Source of the DNA: DATBVX01 sp963724625
Lineage (GTDB): Bacteria; Pseudomonadota; Gammaproteobacteria; Steroidobacterales; Steroidobacteraceae
Length of the DNA stretch: 64,000 bases
Direction of reading: 5' to 3'
Assembly (NCBI GenBank): GCA_963724625.1
Contig: CAVRVO010000029.1
Coordinates: 1-64,000 of the forward strand
Every line of letters begins with the position of its first letter. Position 1 is the first letter of the stretch. Shown here one piece after another: positions 1 through 8,579 of the stretch. The notes under the pieces are model-generated. The model searched no databases, was not told the DNA's origin, and saw nothing but the letters and a program-made list of their open reading frames with translations. Made by a program: the position numbers and the translations under genes.

Positions 1-5
1 CTAGC

Positions 6-1556
6 TCACAACATCCAGTCGATGGGCAGAAGCGACAAGAAACCAACGCCGGCACGTCGCATCACGCCAACACCTGGCTCGGTGTCGTACACCTTCTCGC
101 CCAGAGGCGTGCGTTCGATCCACTGCAAACTGTCGTCATCGTTCAGCCCGACCTCGTATGCGAGCAGCGATAGTTTTGAATCAAATACAGTCTTAAGGTC
201 CTGTGCTAATGCAGGACTGTCGATCAACACGCCCATCTCGGTGTTGAGTACCGCTGATCGCGGATCGAAGTTGAATGAGCCGACGAACATCCGGGCGCCG
301 TCGATCTGAAATGTTTTGGCGTGGAGGCCTGCCGACGAATTGCCGGCACTCTGTTTGGCGTACTCGCTCTTAGACGCGTTAGCGCGTTTGAGTTCATAGA
401 GCTGTATGCCCGCACGCAGCAACTCCTTGCGACGTTTGCTGTAACCGGCATGCACTGCACCGACGTCGGTTGACTCCAGCGCGTTGGTGAGGACGCGCAC
501 TTTTACGCCGCGCGCGGCGAGCGCAGTCAACGCCTCCGTACCATGAGCCATCGGCACAAAGTACGGCGACACCAAATCAAACCCTGCGACCGGACTACCT
601 GCGGTCACCAAAAGCTGCGTCAACACGAGCGCGTCTTTGTCGGTTTTGGAATCGAGCGTCTTGGCAGGATTGTCATACACGAGCCGCGCATCGGCCCATT
701 GCATGCTCAGATCACCATTGCACAAAGCGGTGACGATCGGCATTTGGCGTAACGATTCGAGATACTCGGCAGATTCAGGCTCAGCATGCATGGCTGCGAA
801 TTTTTCCTTGAGCTGGGCCAATGCCTCGGGAGCAACATCTCCCAGAACCTGCGCCACAGGAAAAGCCGAAGCACTGTTCCAATACAAATCGAAAGCCTTA
901 GCAACATCGCCGACGATCGGCCCCACTGCTAGAACATCCAAATCGTCGAATGCTATGCCGTGGCCAGCGGAAAAGTAGTCGTCGCCAATGTTTCGTCCGC
1001 CGACGACAGTCACCTGATTGTCGACGGTGAACGACTTATTATGCATGCGCCGATTGATGCGCTTAAAGTCGGTGACATAGTTGATCCAACGCATGCGGCG
1101 ATGAAACAGCGGGTTGTACAGACGCACTTCGATGCTGGCATGAGCATCAAGCGCAGCGAGAGTGGCATCGAGTCCCGTGGTGTTGTTGTCATCCAGCAGC
1201 AGGCGAACATGCACGCCACGTTCGGCGGCCTGCCACACGGCTTCGAATAGAAGATAGCCCGTGATGTCGCCTTGCCAGATGTAGTACTGAATGTCGAGCG
1301 ACCGCTCGGCTCCCTTAGCGAGCAGGCCACGTGCAGCAAATGCATCGCGCGGTAGCGGCAGCGGATGAATTCCTGTCTTGCCGGGATGAGCAATCAGTGT
1401 CGGCCCGATGCCTCGGCCCAAACGCGTGTCGGTGGCTGCAATAGTGGGAGTCATCGTCGCTTGCGTTAGCGGAACATCGTTTCGGCCACAGCCGCCCAGG
1501 AACACCGTCACGGCACCAAGGAGCGCGGCGGCGATGACACTGACGGAGTTTTTCAT
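6..1556 (-). CDS. phospholipase D family lipoprotein
   Basis: A 516-residue protein with two HKD catalytic motifs: H172, K174 and D179 in the first, H412, K414 and D419 in the second. That is the bilobed arrangement of phospholipase D and cardiolipin-synthase-like enzymes, which cleave or transfer phosphodiester head groups. The N-terminus has a hydrophobic stretch ending in a lipobox-like LGGC near residue 23, so it is probably a lipoprotein facing the periplasm. It lies just downstream of the HdeD-like gene on the same strand, about 30 bases away, and may be co-transcribed. Substrate cannot be read from sequence; a cardiolipin synthase C-like role is possible. Family is sure, exact activity is not. 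Confidence 0.9.
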   Translation of the reverse strand: MKNSVSVIAAALLGAVTVFLGGCGRNDVPLTQATMTPTIAATDTRLGRGIGPTLIAHPGKTGIHPLPLPRDAFAARGLLAKGAERSLDIQYYIWQGDITGYLLFEAVWQAAERGVHVRLLLDDNNTTGLDATLAALDAHASIEVRLYNPLFHRRMRWINYVTDFKRINRRMHNKSFTVDNQVTVVGGRNIGDDYFSAGHGIAFDDLDVLAVGPIVGDVAKAFDLYWNSASAFPVAQVLGDVAPEALAQLKEKFAAMHAEPESAEYLESLRQMPIVTALCNGDLSMQWADARLVYDNPAKTLDSKTDKDALVLTQLLVTAGSPVAGFDLVSPYFVPMAHGTEALTALAARGVKVRVLTNALESTDVGAVHAGYSKRRKELLRAGIQLYELKRANASKSEYAKQSAGNSSAGLHAKTFQIDGARMFVGSFNFDPRSAVLNTEMGVLIDSPALAQDLKTVFDSKLSLLAYEVGLNDDDSLQWIERTPLGEKVYDTEPGVGVMRRAGVGFLSLLPIDWML

Positions 1557-1586
1557 CGCGCCGTCATTTGCTCAGCACGCAATTAT

Positions 1587-2147
1587 TCACGTCAACGCAC
1601 TGGCGCTTCTTGCGATCGACCGCACCGTTGCACCGCCAGCGATCATGGCGATGCCGACAAATAGCAACTTGACGCCGAGCAGAATTCCAATTGCCCAACT
1701 GCCCGACAAGGGAAATTGCCGCCAGATCATCGCGGCTAGAACAATCGACACAATGCCGCCGATAATCAACCACACGCGACCTGACCCGCGTGGTACGCGA
1801 AATGAGCCGATGATTTCCGCCAGGCCGTCTGCAAATAGAGCGATTGCGAGAATCACGGTCAGCAATCCAGATGCAAACAATGGATCGGTCACCAGTACGA
1901 TGCCGCACAGCAAGGTCAAGCCGCCGATCACAAACGCCAACGCGCCTTTACCGAAGCTCTCCGCGCTAAACGCCCACACCATCCGCAGTATCCCGCCCGC
2001 AATCACCAGCAGACCCACCACTATTGCGATCGATAGTCCAGTAATCATTGGCGCCGAGATCGCGGCAACCCCAAGAAGAATCGTGATAACGCCGAACACC
2101 GTCATGCGGCGCCCAGTTGATTTACCCGCTGTTGAAATATCGCTCAT
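1587..2147 (-). CDS. HdeD/DUF308 family membrane protein
   Basis: A 186-residue protein that is almost entirely hydrophobic, with about six membrane segments in three pairs, the pattern of the HdeD (DUF308) acid-resistance membrane proteins. The start is preceded on the minus strand by AGGAGAG at good spacing. The family is found in the inner membrane and is linked in enterobacteria to acid stress at high cell density, but the molecular activity is unknown. It precedes the phospholipase D lipoprotein gene, which suggests an envelope-stress pair (inference). Confidence 0.85.
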   Translation of the reverse strand: MSDISTAGKSTGRRMTVFGVITILLGVAAISAPMITGLSIAIVVGLLVIAGGILRMVWAFSAESFGKGALAFVIGGLTLLCGIVLVTDPLFASGLLTVILAIALFADGLAEIIGSFRVPRGSGRVWLIIGGIVSIVLAAMIWRQFPLSGSWAIGILLGVKLLFVGIAMIAGGATVRSIARSASALT

Positions 2148-2257
2148 ATGCGTCTCTCCTTCTCAGCAATGATTGTTCGCGCCACACGGTATGGCGTTTG
2201 GATAGTACGCACCAATTCAACAGAAGAAATAAGTACAAACCGAATTCAGCATCGAGA

Positions 2258-2428
2258 TCAGGCAAGAGCGCTGAATGAGTACGGCGCAGCCTCCCTTCCG
2301 ACCAGCAGGCGCGGAGAGGCCGCGACGGGCTGGTTCGCCAGAATCTGCTGTAGGACCGCCGGGGCGAGCTTGCACCCGCAGCCACCACCGTGCGCGAGAC
2401 TGGTCAGTCGGATGTGCGGCGCGTTCAT
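2258..2428 (-). pseudogene. selD: selD 5' fragment (selenide, water dikinase)
   Basis: From the ATG at 2428 the frame reads as the N-terminus of selenophosphate synthetase: the HGGGCGCK segment with the catalytic Cys and Lys, then APAVLQQIL and a PRLLVG segment. Similarity stops at about 2297. The frame then runs into unrelated residues and a stop at 2258, so only about 44 of the usual roughly 345 codons remain. No other selenium gene is visible nearby. This is a truncated remnant left by deletion or rearrangement. The identification rests on recalled SelD sequence, not on an alignment. Confidence 0.75.
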
Positions 2429-2449
2429 TTCAGGGGTTGGCGCCCTCAA

Positions 2450-2666
2450 GGCGAGTCATGGCGACGTGCTTCAGCGTACCCGACGTACGCCCTTTCTACA
2501 TCTGCGATGCTTCCCCACGCGGGCCGCGCTCGGAATCGATGCCAGTGCGGGAACGCCACAGGCCTGATCAAAAGCTGATCGGCCACGCCAAGCGAACGAT
2601 CGGTCAGGTCGGAAGGAGGCACTGCGGCCGTCACCTCACACGAACCAGCACGGCCGTCACTATCGG
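2450..2666. other. non-coding or decayed stretch
   Basis: Between the selD remnant and the end of the hydrolase-GH28 gene there is no recognisable gene. A minus-strand open frame of 76 codons crosses it and ends at 2446, but I recognise no family in it. The stretch 2148-2257 on the other side of the remnant is also without a gene and carries only the HdeD-like gene's upstream region. I see no tRNA, repeat or clear terminator here. Confidence 0.5.
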
Positions 2667-4772
2667 CTAGCGGCACGCCACCTGGCCGGCGAGCGGTGGA
2701 GTTGGAGGGATCTCTGGAGTGGTACCGGTCGTGCTGACGGTCACATTCTCTCTAACAACGAAGGGCGGGTTCGGCAACGGCGGCGCGCTCGTTACGTTGT
2801 TAAAGCTACCTGTCATGTGGAGCAGTTCCATGCCCATGCCGCTCGTCTGAATCGACACGCCATCCAGCGTTACATTGTTGATGCAAGATTCCGGGAGACC
2901 GCGGATGTGGCTCTGCCCGGTCGTGCCTGTCGCAACGATGTCCTGAATGTTGATGTCGTGCACATGCGGAGTCGTCGGCGTAATCGGTTGAGCGGGCCCG
3001 TGCGGATCGGGGCCTACGGCCGAATAATCATAAGAATCGATACCGATAGGATAACCGACGCCCTCCATCACCAAGTGTTTAACCTTGATGTCGTGGATCT
3101 CACTGCCCCGGTCGCGCGCGGTCTTGATTCTGAATCCGTATGAATCGAATCCGTGCAGGATGTTCGTGAAGTGCACGTTCTCGATCGTGACGTCGTTCAC
3201 CCCGTTTGCCGCCTCGCTGCCGATCGATATGCCTGAACCCGTCCTGGCGATAATGTTCGTGATCAGAACGTGTGAGGTTGGCATTTGCGGCAAACCGATC
3301 TCTTTTGCGTAGTAGGGATCGCTCGGGCTGATCGGTAGCCCGGATTTGATTGCGATGTTATCGTCGCTGACGCTGATGTCGAGGTCGGAGAGCGTGACGT
3401 TGGTAACGCCGACGAGGTCGACGCCGTCGCTGTTGCGCCCTTGTCCGTCGATCGTCACGCCGGACTCCACTATGTTGCTGCTGAAACGCAGCGCCTGAGC
3501 CCAGTACGGATGGCGCCGAATCGTCACTCCACTGATTGTGACGTGATCGCATTGGTAGAACTCGATCAGGTAGGGGCGCGTCGATCGATTCGCGGCGCTC
3601 TCTGCGGCAGCCACCTCATACCAAGTCCGCCCGCCGTCATTGGGATCCGTCTGGTCGCTGGCACCATCGATAATGCCTTCACCGATGATTCCGACGTCGG
3701 TCGCACCCTTGGCTGAAATCAGCGCCTCATTCGGTTGGTACACCCAATTGATATACGCGGCGACGTAACGACTGTGGTCGTTGGTCGCCTGCAGGGTGAC
3801 ACCGTGGTCAATGCGCAGGTAGACATGACTCTTCAGCGTGAGGGGTCCGGTGACATAGACGGCGTTTTCACCGACCGCGCTGAGCTCCACTATTCCACCA
3901 CCCTGCGCAGCACAGGCATTGACGGCATTTTGAATGGCCCGGGTGTTGTCAGTGACTCCATCCCCGACGGCGCCGTAGCTCAGCGGACTGCAGAGCGCTT
4001 GCTGACTGCCCCCGCCACTGTAAAACGGATGAGCTTGCAGCCAGGCAATTGTCGAACCGTCTTCGGCCGTGTCATGGCCGACCGCATCTGTAATTTCCAG
4101 CGTGGAGCCCACTTTCCTTGCGAACGCTACCGCCAGTAGAGTCCCCACTCGCTCATCATCCTTGCCAATGCGCACCAGGATGGTCCGGTTGCTGATGTAG
4201 GGCACGTACTGATCGGTACCAAAGACCGTCTGGTCAACCGGCCGCGACTTGAACTCGGTCAAGTAGTTCAGGTCCGTCACCGGAATTTCGAGCGCAAGGT
4301 CACGGAAGCGCTCGTCGTACGCCGCGCACGTGATGGCCACGTATGCGCCGCGGGAGATGCCCACCATTCCGACTGCCGAGACGTCCAGTCGATCCAGCAC
4401 TCGGAAGAGCCCCGCACAGAAGCTCAAGAAGATGTCTTGGTCTCCGGCGGCGATCCGCCGCGCCCAACAGTCAAGTGGCTGCACGCCAGGCTCTGCATCC
4501 GCGCCATGGCATGGCAGATCGAGTGACATTACCGAATACCCTGCGCTCAATAGCCTTGGGACGACGGTATCCGTCGTCGCAGAACCGTAGAGCGTCTCCT
4601 GTATGTCCGTTGCCAGCACCACCACGATGGGCCCGCTGCCGACGACTTCGTAGCCTGGAAGTTCATCGGCCGTAGGCAATGCACGGAGTGGCTGGACAGG
4701 GGATGTTGAGCTATCACCACCACAGGCAGTCAGGAGAGTAAGAAGCATGAAGCTCGCTGTGAGCCGGATCAT
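2667..4772 (-). CDS. alpha/beta hydrolase-GH28 pectinase-like fusion lipoprotein
   Basis: The start is taken at 4772, where GTGAGG precedes an ATG followed by a signal peptide with lipobox LLTAC. A longer frame to 4868 would overlap the upstream transporter gene. The 701-residue product has two parts. Residues about 40-250 resemble an alpha/beta hydrolase with nucleophile motif GISRGA. From about 262 there is a right-handed beta-helix of glycoside hydrolase family 28, beginning SYGAVGDGVTDNT. GH28 hallmarks are NSDGVD, the DDN aspartate pair and RIK. The usual GHG histidine is replaced by serine (GSGISIGS). The pairing suggests deacylation plus hydrolysis of a galacturonide-type polymer (inference). 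Activity of the GH28 half is uncertain because of the missing histidine. Confidence 0.8.
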   Translation of the reverse strand: MIRLTASFMLLTLLTACGGDSSTSPVQPLRALPTADELPGYEVVGSGPIVVVLATDIQETLYGSATTDTVVPRLLSAGYSVMSLDLPCHGADAEPGVQPLDCWARRIAAGDQDIFLSFCAGLFRVLDRLDVSAVGMVGISRGAYVAITCAAYDERFRDLALEIPVTDLNYLTEFKSRPVDQTVFGTDQYVPYISNRTILVRIGKDDERVGTLLAVAFARKVGSTLEITDAVGHDTAEDGSTIAWLQAHPFYSGGGSQQALCSPLSYGAVGDGVTDNTRAIQNAVNACAAQGGGIVELSAVGENAVYVTGPLTLKSHVYLRIDHGVTLQATNDHSRYVAAYINWVYQPNEALISAKGATDVGIIGEGIIDGASDQTDPNDGGRTWYEVAAAESAANRSTRPYLIEFYQCDHVTISGVTIRRHPYWAQALRFSSNIVESGVTIDGQGRNSDGVDLVGVTNVTLSDLDISVSDDNIAIKSGLPISPSDPYYAKEIGLPQMPTSHVLITNIIARTGSGISIGSEAANGVNDVTIENVHFTNILHGFDSYGFRIKTARDRGSEIHDIKVKHLVMEGVGYPIGIDSYDYSAVGPDPHGPAQPITPTTPHVHDINIQDIVATGTTGQSHIRGLPESCINNVTLDGVSIQTSGMGMELLHMTGSFNNVTSAPPLPNPPFVVRENVTVSTTGTTPEIPPTPPLAGQVACR

Positions 4773-4825
4773 CGACGCAGACCTCACCCGTCGCTCATGT
4801 GAAGATCCGGGCGTAACAGACAAAT

Positions 4826-5725
4826 TCACAGCCATCTTCGGTCCGCGGTGAAATCGATCGTGAGCCAAAAGGTCGGCGTGGCCGCACCGAGGCGATCTGA
4901 AACGTCGCGCCGGATCGAATCTGCCGTTGCGGTATCGATTCGAGATTCAGGAGACACCAGTACGTGGATCTCGACGAATCTCCCGCGACCCGCCTTCGCG
5001 ATGTAGCTCGAATAGTCGAGAAATTTACGTTCCTTCACGACACTGTCCATGACCGCGTGCACCTGGTGAGTGAGCTCATCCGGCGCTACCTGGAGTACGT
5101 CGCTCATTGAGCGCCACAAACCAATCAGCGGCATGGGCAACATGATGAGGGCCATGCCGAGTAGCGCGATTGCATCCAGATACGGGATCCAGCCTTGCAG
5201 TGGTGTACCTGCAAGCGCCGTGGCTATGACAAAGCCGATCAAGAGCGCCAGGCTGAGGAATGCGCTCACCACCCAGCTCCGTGCATCGAGCTTGAGCATC
5301 GGCGACTGAAGTGCCTTGGCGCGCCGGCTCAGAAACAGCGTCATCGCAAATCCGATGACGCAGAGAATGCCAGCCCACAACGCGGCTCGGCCGTACTCCA
5401 CATCGTGACCGCCGCTGGTCAGCGCCTTCACAGCATCGATCGCGGCATAGATGCAGGCCACCACCAGAATGCTATCGCGGAGCACGGCCACCAAGGGTTC
5501 AAGATGCCAGTATCCAAACTGGAAGCGATGACTTGTTCCTCGAGCGATCAGTTTCACCACCAGCAGCGACACGATCGTTGGCACCACGTCGACGAAGCTG
5601 TACATGCCATCGAAGATGATGGCTTGCGAACCAGTTACCAGTCCGCTTGCGACACCGAGCACGCCCAGAAATACGGTCAGAGCGATTGAAAACTTGAGGG
5701 TGCCTTGTTCTGCGCTCGCTTGCAT
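4826..5725 (-). CDS. cation diffusion facilitator family transporter
   Basis: A 299-residue protein with about six membrane segments and a soluble C-terminal domain, matching the cation diffusion facilitator family, which exports divalent metals such as Zn, Co or Fe in exchange for protons. The FQFGYWHLEPL segment after TM2 is typical of the COG3965-like branch. The TM2 metal motif is atypical: DGMYSFVD has tyrosine where most members have histidine, and the TM5 motif is DARSW. Metal specificity therefore cannot be assigned. It is encoded just upstream of the hydrolase-GH28 gene on the same strand, with no evident functional link. Confidence 0.8.
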   Translation of the reverse strand: MQASAEQGTLKFSIALTVFLGVLGVASGLVTGSQAIIFDGMYSFVDVVPTIVSLLVVKLIARGTSHRFQFGYWHLEPLVAVLRDSILVVACIYAAIDAVKALTSGGHDVEYGRAALWAGILCVIGFAMTLFLSRRAKALQSPMLKLDARSWVVSAFLSLALLIGFVIATALAGTPLQGWIPYLDAIALLGMALIMLPMPLIGLWRSMSDVLQVAPDELTHQVHAVMDSVVKERKFLDYSSYIAKAGRGRFVEIHVLVSPESRIDTATADSIRRDVSDRLGAATPTFWLTIDFTADRRWL

Positions 5726-5742
5726 TCGATGAGGTTGCTGCC

Positions 5743-6699
5743 CTAGTACTTCAGCGGCTCAAGGTACGACGCAATACTCTTCTCGCGGTCGCGGAACGGG
5801 GGCGGAATCTGCAGGCTCTTGCCGAGATCCTCGTAGCACTCGTCGACGAGAAATCCTTGGGCCTTGGAGACGCACGCTTCGAACAGCGCGCCAGCCGGCG
5901 TGCGGACGTAGATCGAGTCGAAGTATCCACGATCCTTGCGATCCGACGTATCCGTGTATCCCAAACCTTCCAGTCGAAACTTGACGTTGCTCTGGATGTC
6001 GAGCGTTGCGACTTTGAAGGCGCAGTGATGGACCGTACCTTCGCCATAGGCCCACGAACCCTGGGCAACAGTCGGCTCCTTCAGGAAATCAACGATCGTG
6101 CCCGTGCCGCCGGTTCCGACTTCATAACGAATCGTTGCGCCATCGGTGCGTCGATTTTTCCCGCTCCAGCCGTCCTGAATGAATTCTTCAGAGTTTTCCG
6201 AGTCACGCACCGATACCGTGATGCCATGGGTGCCCCGAATGCCGTACTCCGAGGGAACTACGCCGTTCGAGTAGGGCTTTCGATTGTCATCATCGATGCC
6301 GACAAAGGCATATTCGATTCCGCAGGGGTGCTTGAATCGCAGCATCCGCTCGCCAAATCGCTCGTCATCGAGCGCGATGACGCCGTGCTTTTTGAGGTGC
6401 TCCTGCCAGAACTTGAGCGACCCTCGTGGTACGGACAGAGCGAGCGTCTTGATCTGGCCCGTACCGGGACGCGCCTTGCGACCGGACTGACGCATCGGAA
6501 AGCAGGTAATCAAAGTGCCCTCGTCGCCGAGATCATTGCCATAGTAGAGGTGATAGATCGGCTCGTCTCCGTCATAGAGCGCCGTTTTCTTCACACTCTT
6601 CAATCCGAGCACTTTGGTGTGAAAGTCATAATCGTCCTGAGCGGTTCCGACATTCAAAGTGATGTGGTGATGCTTCAGGATGTGTGGATTCGGTTCCAT
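5743..6699 (-). CDS. VOC-family ring-cleaving dioxygenase
   Basis: A 318-residue protein made of two glyoxalase/bleomycin-resistance (VOC) modules, the architecture of the MhqO/MhqA-type ring-cleaving dioxygenases. Likely metal ligands are a histidine in the HHITLNV strand (residues 11-12), a histidine in VHHCAF (224-225) and the glutamate in GALFEACV (274). Such proteins act in the cytosol on hydroquinones and catechols or detoxify quinones. The gene ends 18 bases before the CDF transporter start, so the two may share a transcript. The physiological substrate is not visible. Confidence 0.85.
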   Translation of the reverse strand: MEPNPHILKHHHITLNVGTAQDDYDFHTKVLGLKSVKKTALYDGDEPIYHLYYGNDLGDEGTLITCFPMRQSGRKARPGTGQIKTLALSVPRGSLKFWQEHLKKHGVIALDDERFGERMLRFKHPCGIEYAFVGIDDDNRKPYSNGVVPSEYGIRGTHGITVSVRDSENSEEFIQDGWSGKNRRTDGATIRYEVGTGGTGTIVDFLKEPTVAQGSWAYGEGTVHHCAFKVATLDIQSNVKFRLEGLGYTDTSDRKDRGYFDSIYVRTPAGALFEACVSKAQGFLVDECYEDLGKSLQIPPPFRDREKSIASYLEPLKY

Positions 6700-6992
6700 T
6701 GGCCTGTCCTCCAGTTGAAGTGTTCCCGGGCGCTATGGCAGTCGGATTTGCCTCAATAACCTCGGTTTTGCAAGACACCGAGCGCCTATCGGTCAGATTC
6801 TCTCCGTAAAAACATCCCGTGGCCAATCGAGCACACCAGCACGATTGGCCGAAACGATCTGCCAGCCGTCCGCCGGCGACCGCTCCCACAAGAACGCTGT
6901 GGATGACGACTGGTTTTCCGAGGACACGCGTCCAACCAATTATCCGGTAGCGGCGCCACACCGGCCGAAGTCGTGCATTGAGCGGAGCACGC

Positions 6993-7802
6993 ATGCCGCA
7001 CGGTTCCTCGCAGGCCTTGGCGCCACTGATGGTCGTGGCCGTATTCCTGAACGGATGCACTACACCCGGCCCACATGCGTGGGGCGAGGATGTGAGCTTC
7101 GCGCCCGGGACCCAGCGGCTGCGCGATGCGGCCAGCAGTGCCGCCAGGAGCCCTCGCGTGTGGGTTCCGCTCGCGGGCGCGGCGCTGCTCCAAATCAATG
7201 GATGGGATCGCAAGGTCTCCGACTGGGCGCGCGAGAACACTCCGGTCTTCGGCTCGCAACAGAGCGCGTCTAATTGGAGCGACGGACTGGTGATCGCCTC
7301 CTCCGCGTCCTATTTCGCAACTGCCCTTGCGACGCGGGGCCCAGAGGATTCGGACGCATGGTGGCAAGACAAAGGTCGCGGCCTCGCAGTTGGCGTTAGC
7401 GCTATTGCTTGTACAAGCGCCGTGACGACGGTGTTGAAGTACGCGACCGCGCGAACGCGTCCGAACGGGGATTCGACACAGAGCTTCCCATCCGGCCACA
7501 CCTCTTTTGCGGCGGTTACGACCGGTCTTGCGTCAGACAATCTCCGCGATATCGACTTGTCCAACGGAGTGCGGCGTGGGCTCGTGCTTGGGCTCGACTC
7601 GCTCACGATCGGCACGGCGTGGGCACGGGTTGAGGCGGGAGCTCATTTTCCCGCCGATACCCTCGGGGGCATGGCACTCGGGAACTTCATCAGCGCAGTT
7701 GCCGACGATGCGTTCCTTCACGGCGCCTCCGAGAGACGCGTGGCGCTTACGCTCGTTCCAATGCGCCGTGGAGCAGAACTGCAGTGGCAACTCGCTTACT
7801 AA
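6993..7802 (+). CDS. PAP2 family phosphatase, lipoprotein-like
   Basis: The ATG at 6993 is preceded by GGAG five bases upstream and opens a short signal with a lipobox-like FLNGC. The 269-residue product has the three PAP2 phosphatase motifs: KYATARTRP, SFPSGHTSF and ARVEAGAHFPAD. The third motif has Ala-Arg instead of Ser-Arg. Members remove phosphate from lipid pyrophosphates or phosphatidic acid on the outer face of the inner membrane. It precedes the CPBP-like and PqaA-like genes on the same strand. A TTG start at 6978 is possible but less likely. Confidence 0.85.
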   Translation: MPHGSSQALAPLMVVAVFLNGCTTPGPHAWGEDVSFAPGTQRLRDAASSAARSPRVWVPLAGAALLQINGWDRKVSDWARENTPVFGSQQSASNWSDGLVIASSASYFATALATRGPEDSDAWWQDKGRGLAVGVSAIACTSAVTTVLKYATARTRPNGDSTQSFPSGHTSFAAVTTGLASDNLRDIDLSNGVRRGLVLGLDSLTIGTAWARVEAGAHFPADTLGGMALGNFISAVADDAFLHGASERRVALTLVPMRRGAELQWQLAY

Positions 7803-7916
7803 TCTGTCGAGATCTGTCGGGTGGCCGCCGGCTCCGAGAGGTCATCGCGCGCTCATTGCGCAGATCCGGTTGAGGCGCGTGAACTTCGGAGCTCTTCCTT
7901 CTGTCACTAGGACACC

Positions 7917-8579
7917 GTGAGCACGGAACACACCGTGGATAGTCGGGCGCATCTGCCCGCCCTGATGGAAGTGGCGGCGCTGACTGCGCTGGTCCTTTCC
8001 TACATCTGGGGCTGGCAAGGCGCATTTCCGGGACACGGCCAGCTCGTGGTCCTGTTGTACTTCGGAATTGGGATTGCCGGTCATCTGCGCCGCGGTGAAT
8101 CCGCACGGCAGATCGGCGTGAGGCTCGACAACTGGCGCGCTGCGCTTCGCATCACGCTCCCGGTCGTGGCTGTCGCATTGTTCGTGCCTTTGGCGGTGGG
8201 GGCCGGATTCGACACCTGGCACTTCCCTTCCTGGCAGCGCTCCTTGGAGAACTTGCCCTGGACGATCGCGTGGGGCACGGCCCAACAATACGGCCTGGTC
8301 TGCTTGCTGTACCGGCGACTGCTCGAGATCGTTCAGGGTCCCTGGGCAGCGACACTATTTGCGGCCGCACTCTTCGCGGTCTTCCACACGCCGAACCTCT
8401 TGTTGATGGTGGTTACACTGATCGCCGGCATAGCCTCCTGCACGCTGTACCGGCGAGAACCGAACCTGTTTGTGCTTGGCTTCGCGCACGCTGCGGTTTC
8501 GTACGTCATCTCAGCCGCCTTTCCGCTCAGCGTCACACATGGCATGCATGTCGGGCCCGCTTACTTCTGGTTCTCCTGA
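7917..8579 (+). CDS. CPBP-like intramembrane protease family protein
   Basis: A 220-residue GTG-started integral membrane protein with about six to seven hydrophobic helices. The C-terminal half has the FxxxH-like FAVFHTPN and the GFAHAAVS histidine motif of the CPBP (Abi/CAAX-type) glutamic protease family. The first motif, normally EExxxR, reads QQYGLV here, so both catalytic glutamates appear to be glutamine. The protein may be a non-proteolytic member or have a shifted active site. It overlaps the next gene's possible starts, which suggests coupling. Family assignment is moderate. Confidence 0.55.
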   Translation: MSTEHTVDSRAHLPALMEVAALTALVLSYIWGWQGAFPGHGQLVVLLYFGIGIAGHLRRGESARQIGVRLDNWRAALRITLPVVAVALFVPLAVGAGFDTWHFPSWQRSLENLPWTIAWGTAQQYGLVCLLYRRLLEIVQGPWAATLFAAALFAVFHTPNLLLMVVTLIAGIASCTLYRREPNLFVLGFAHAAVSYVISAAFPLSVTHGMHVGPAYFWFS

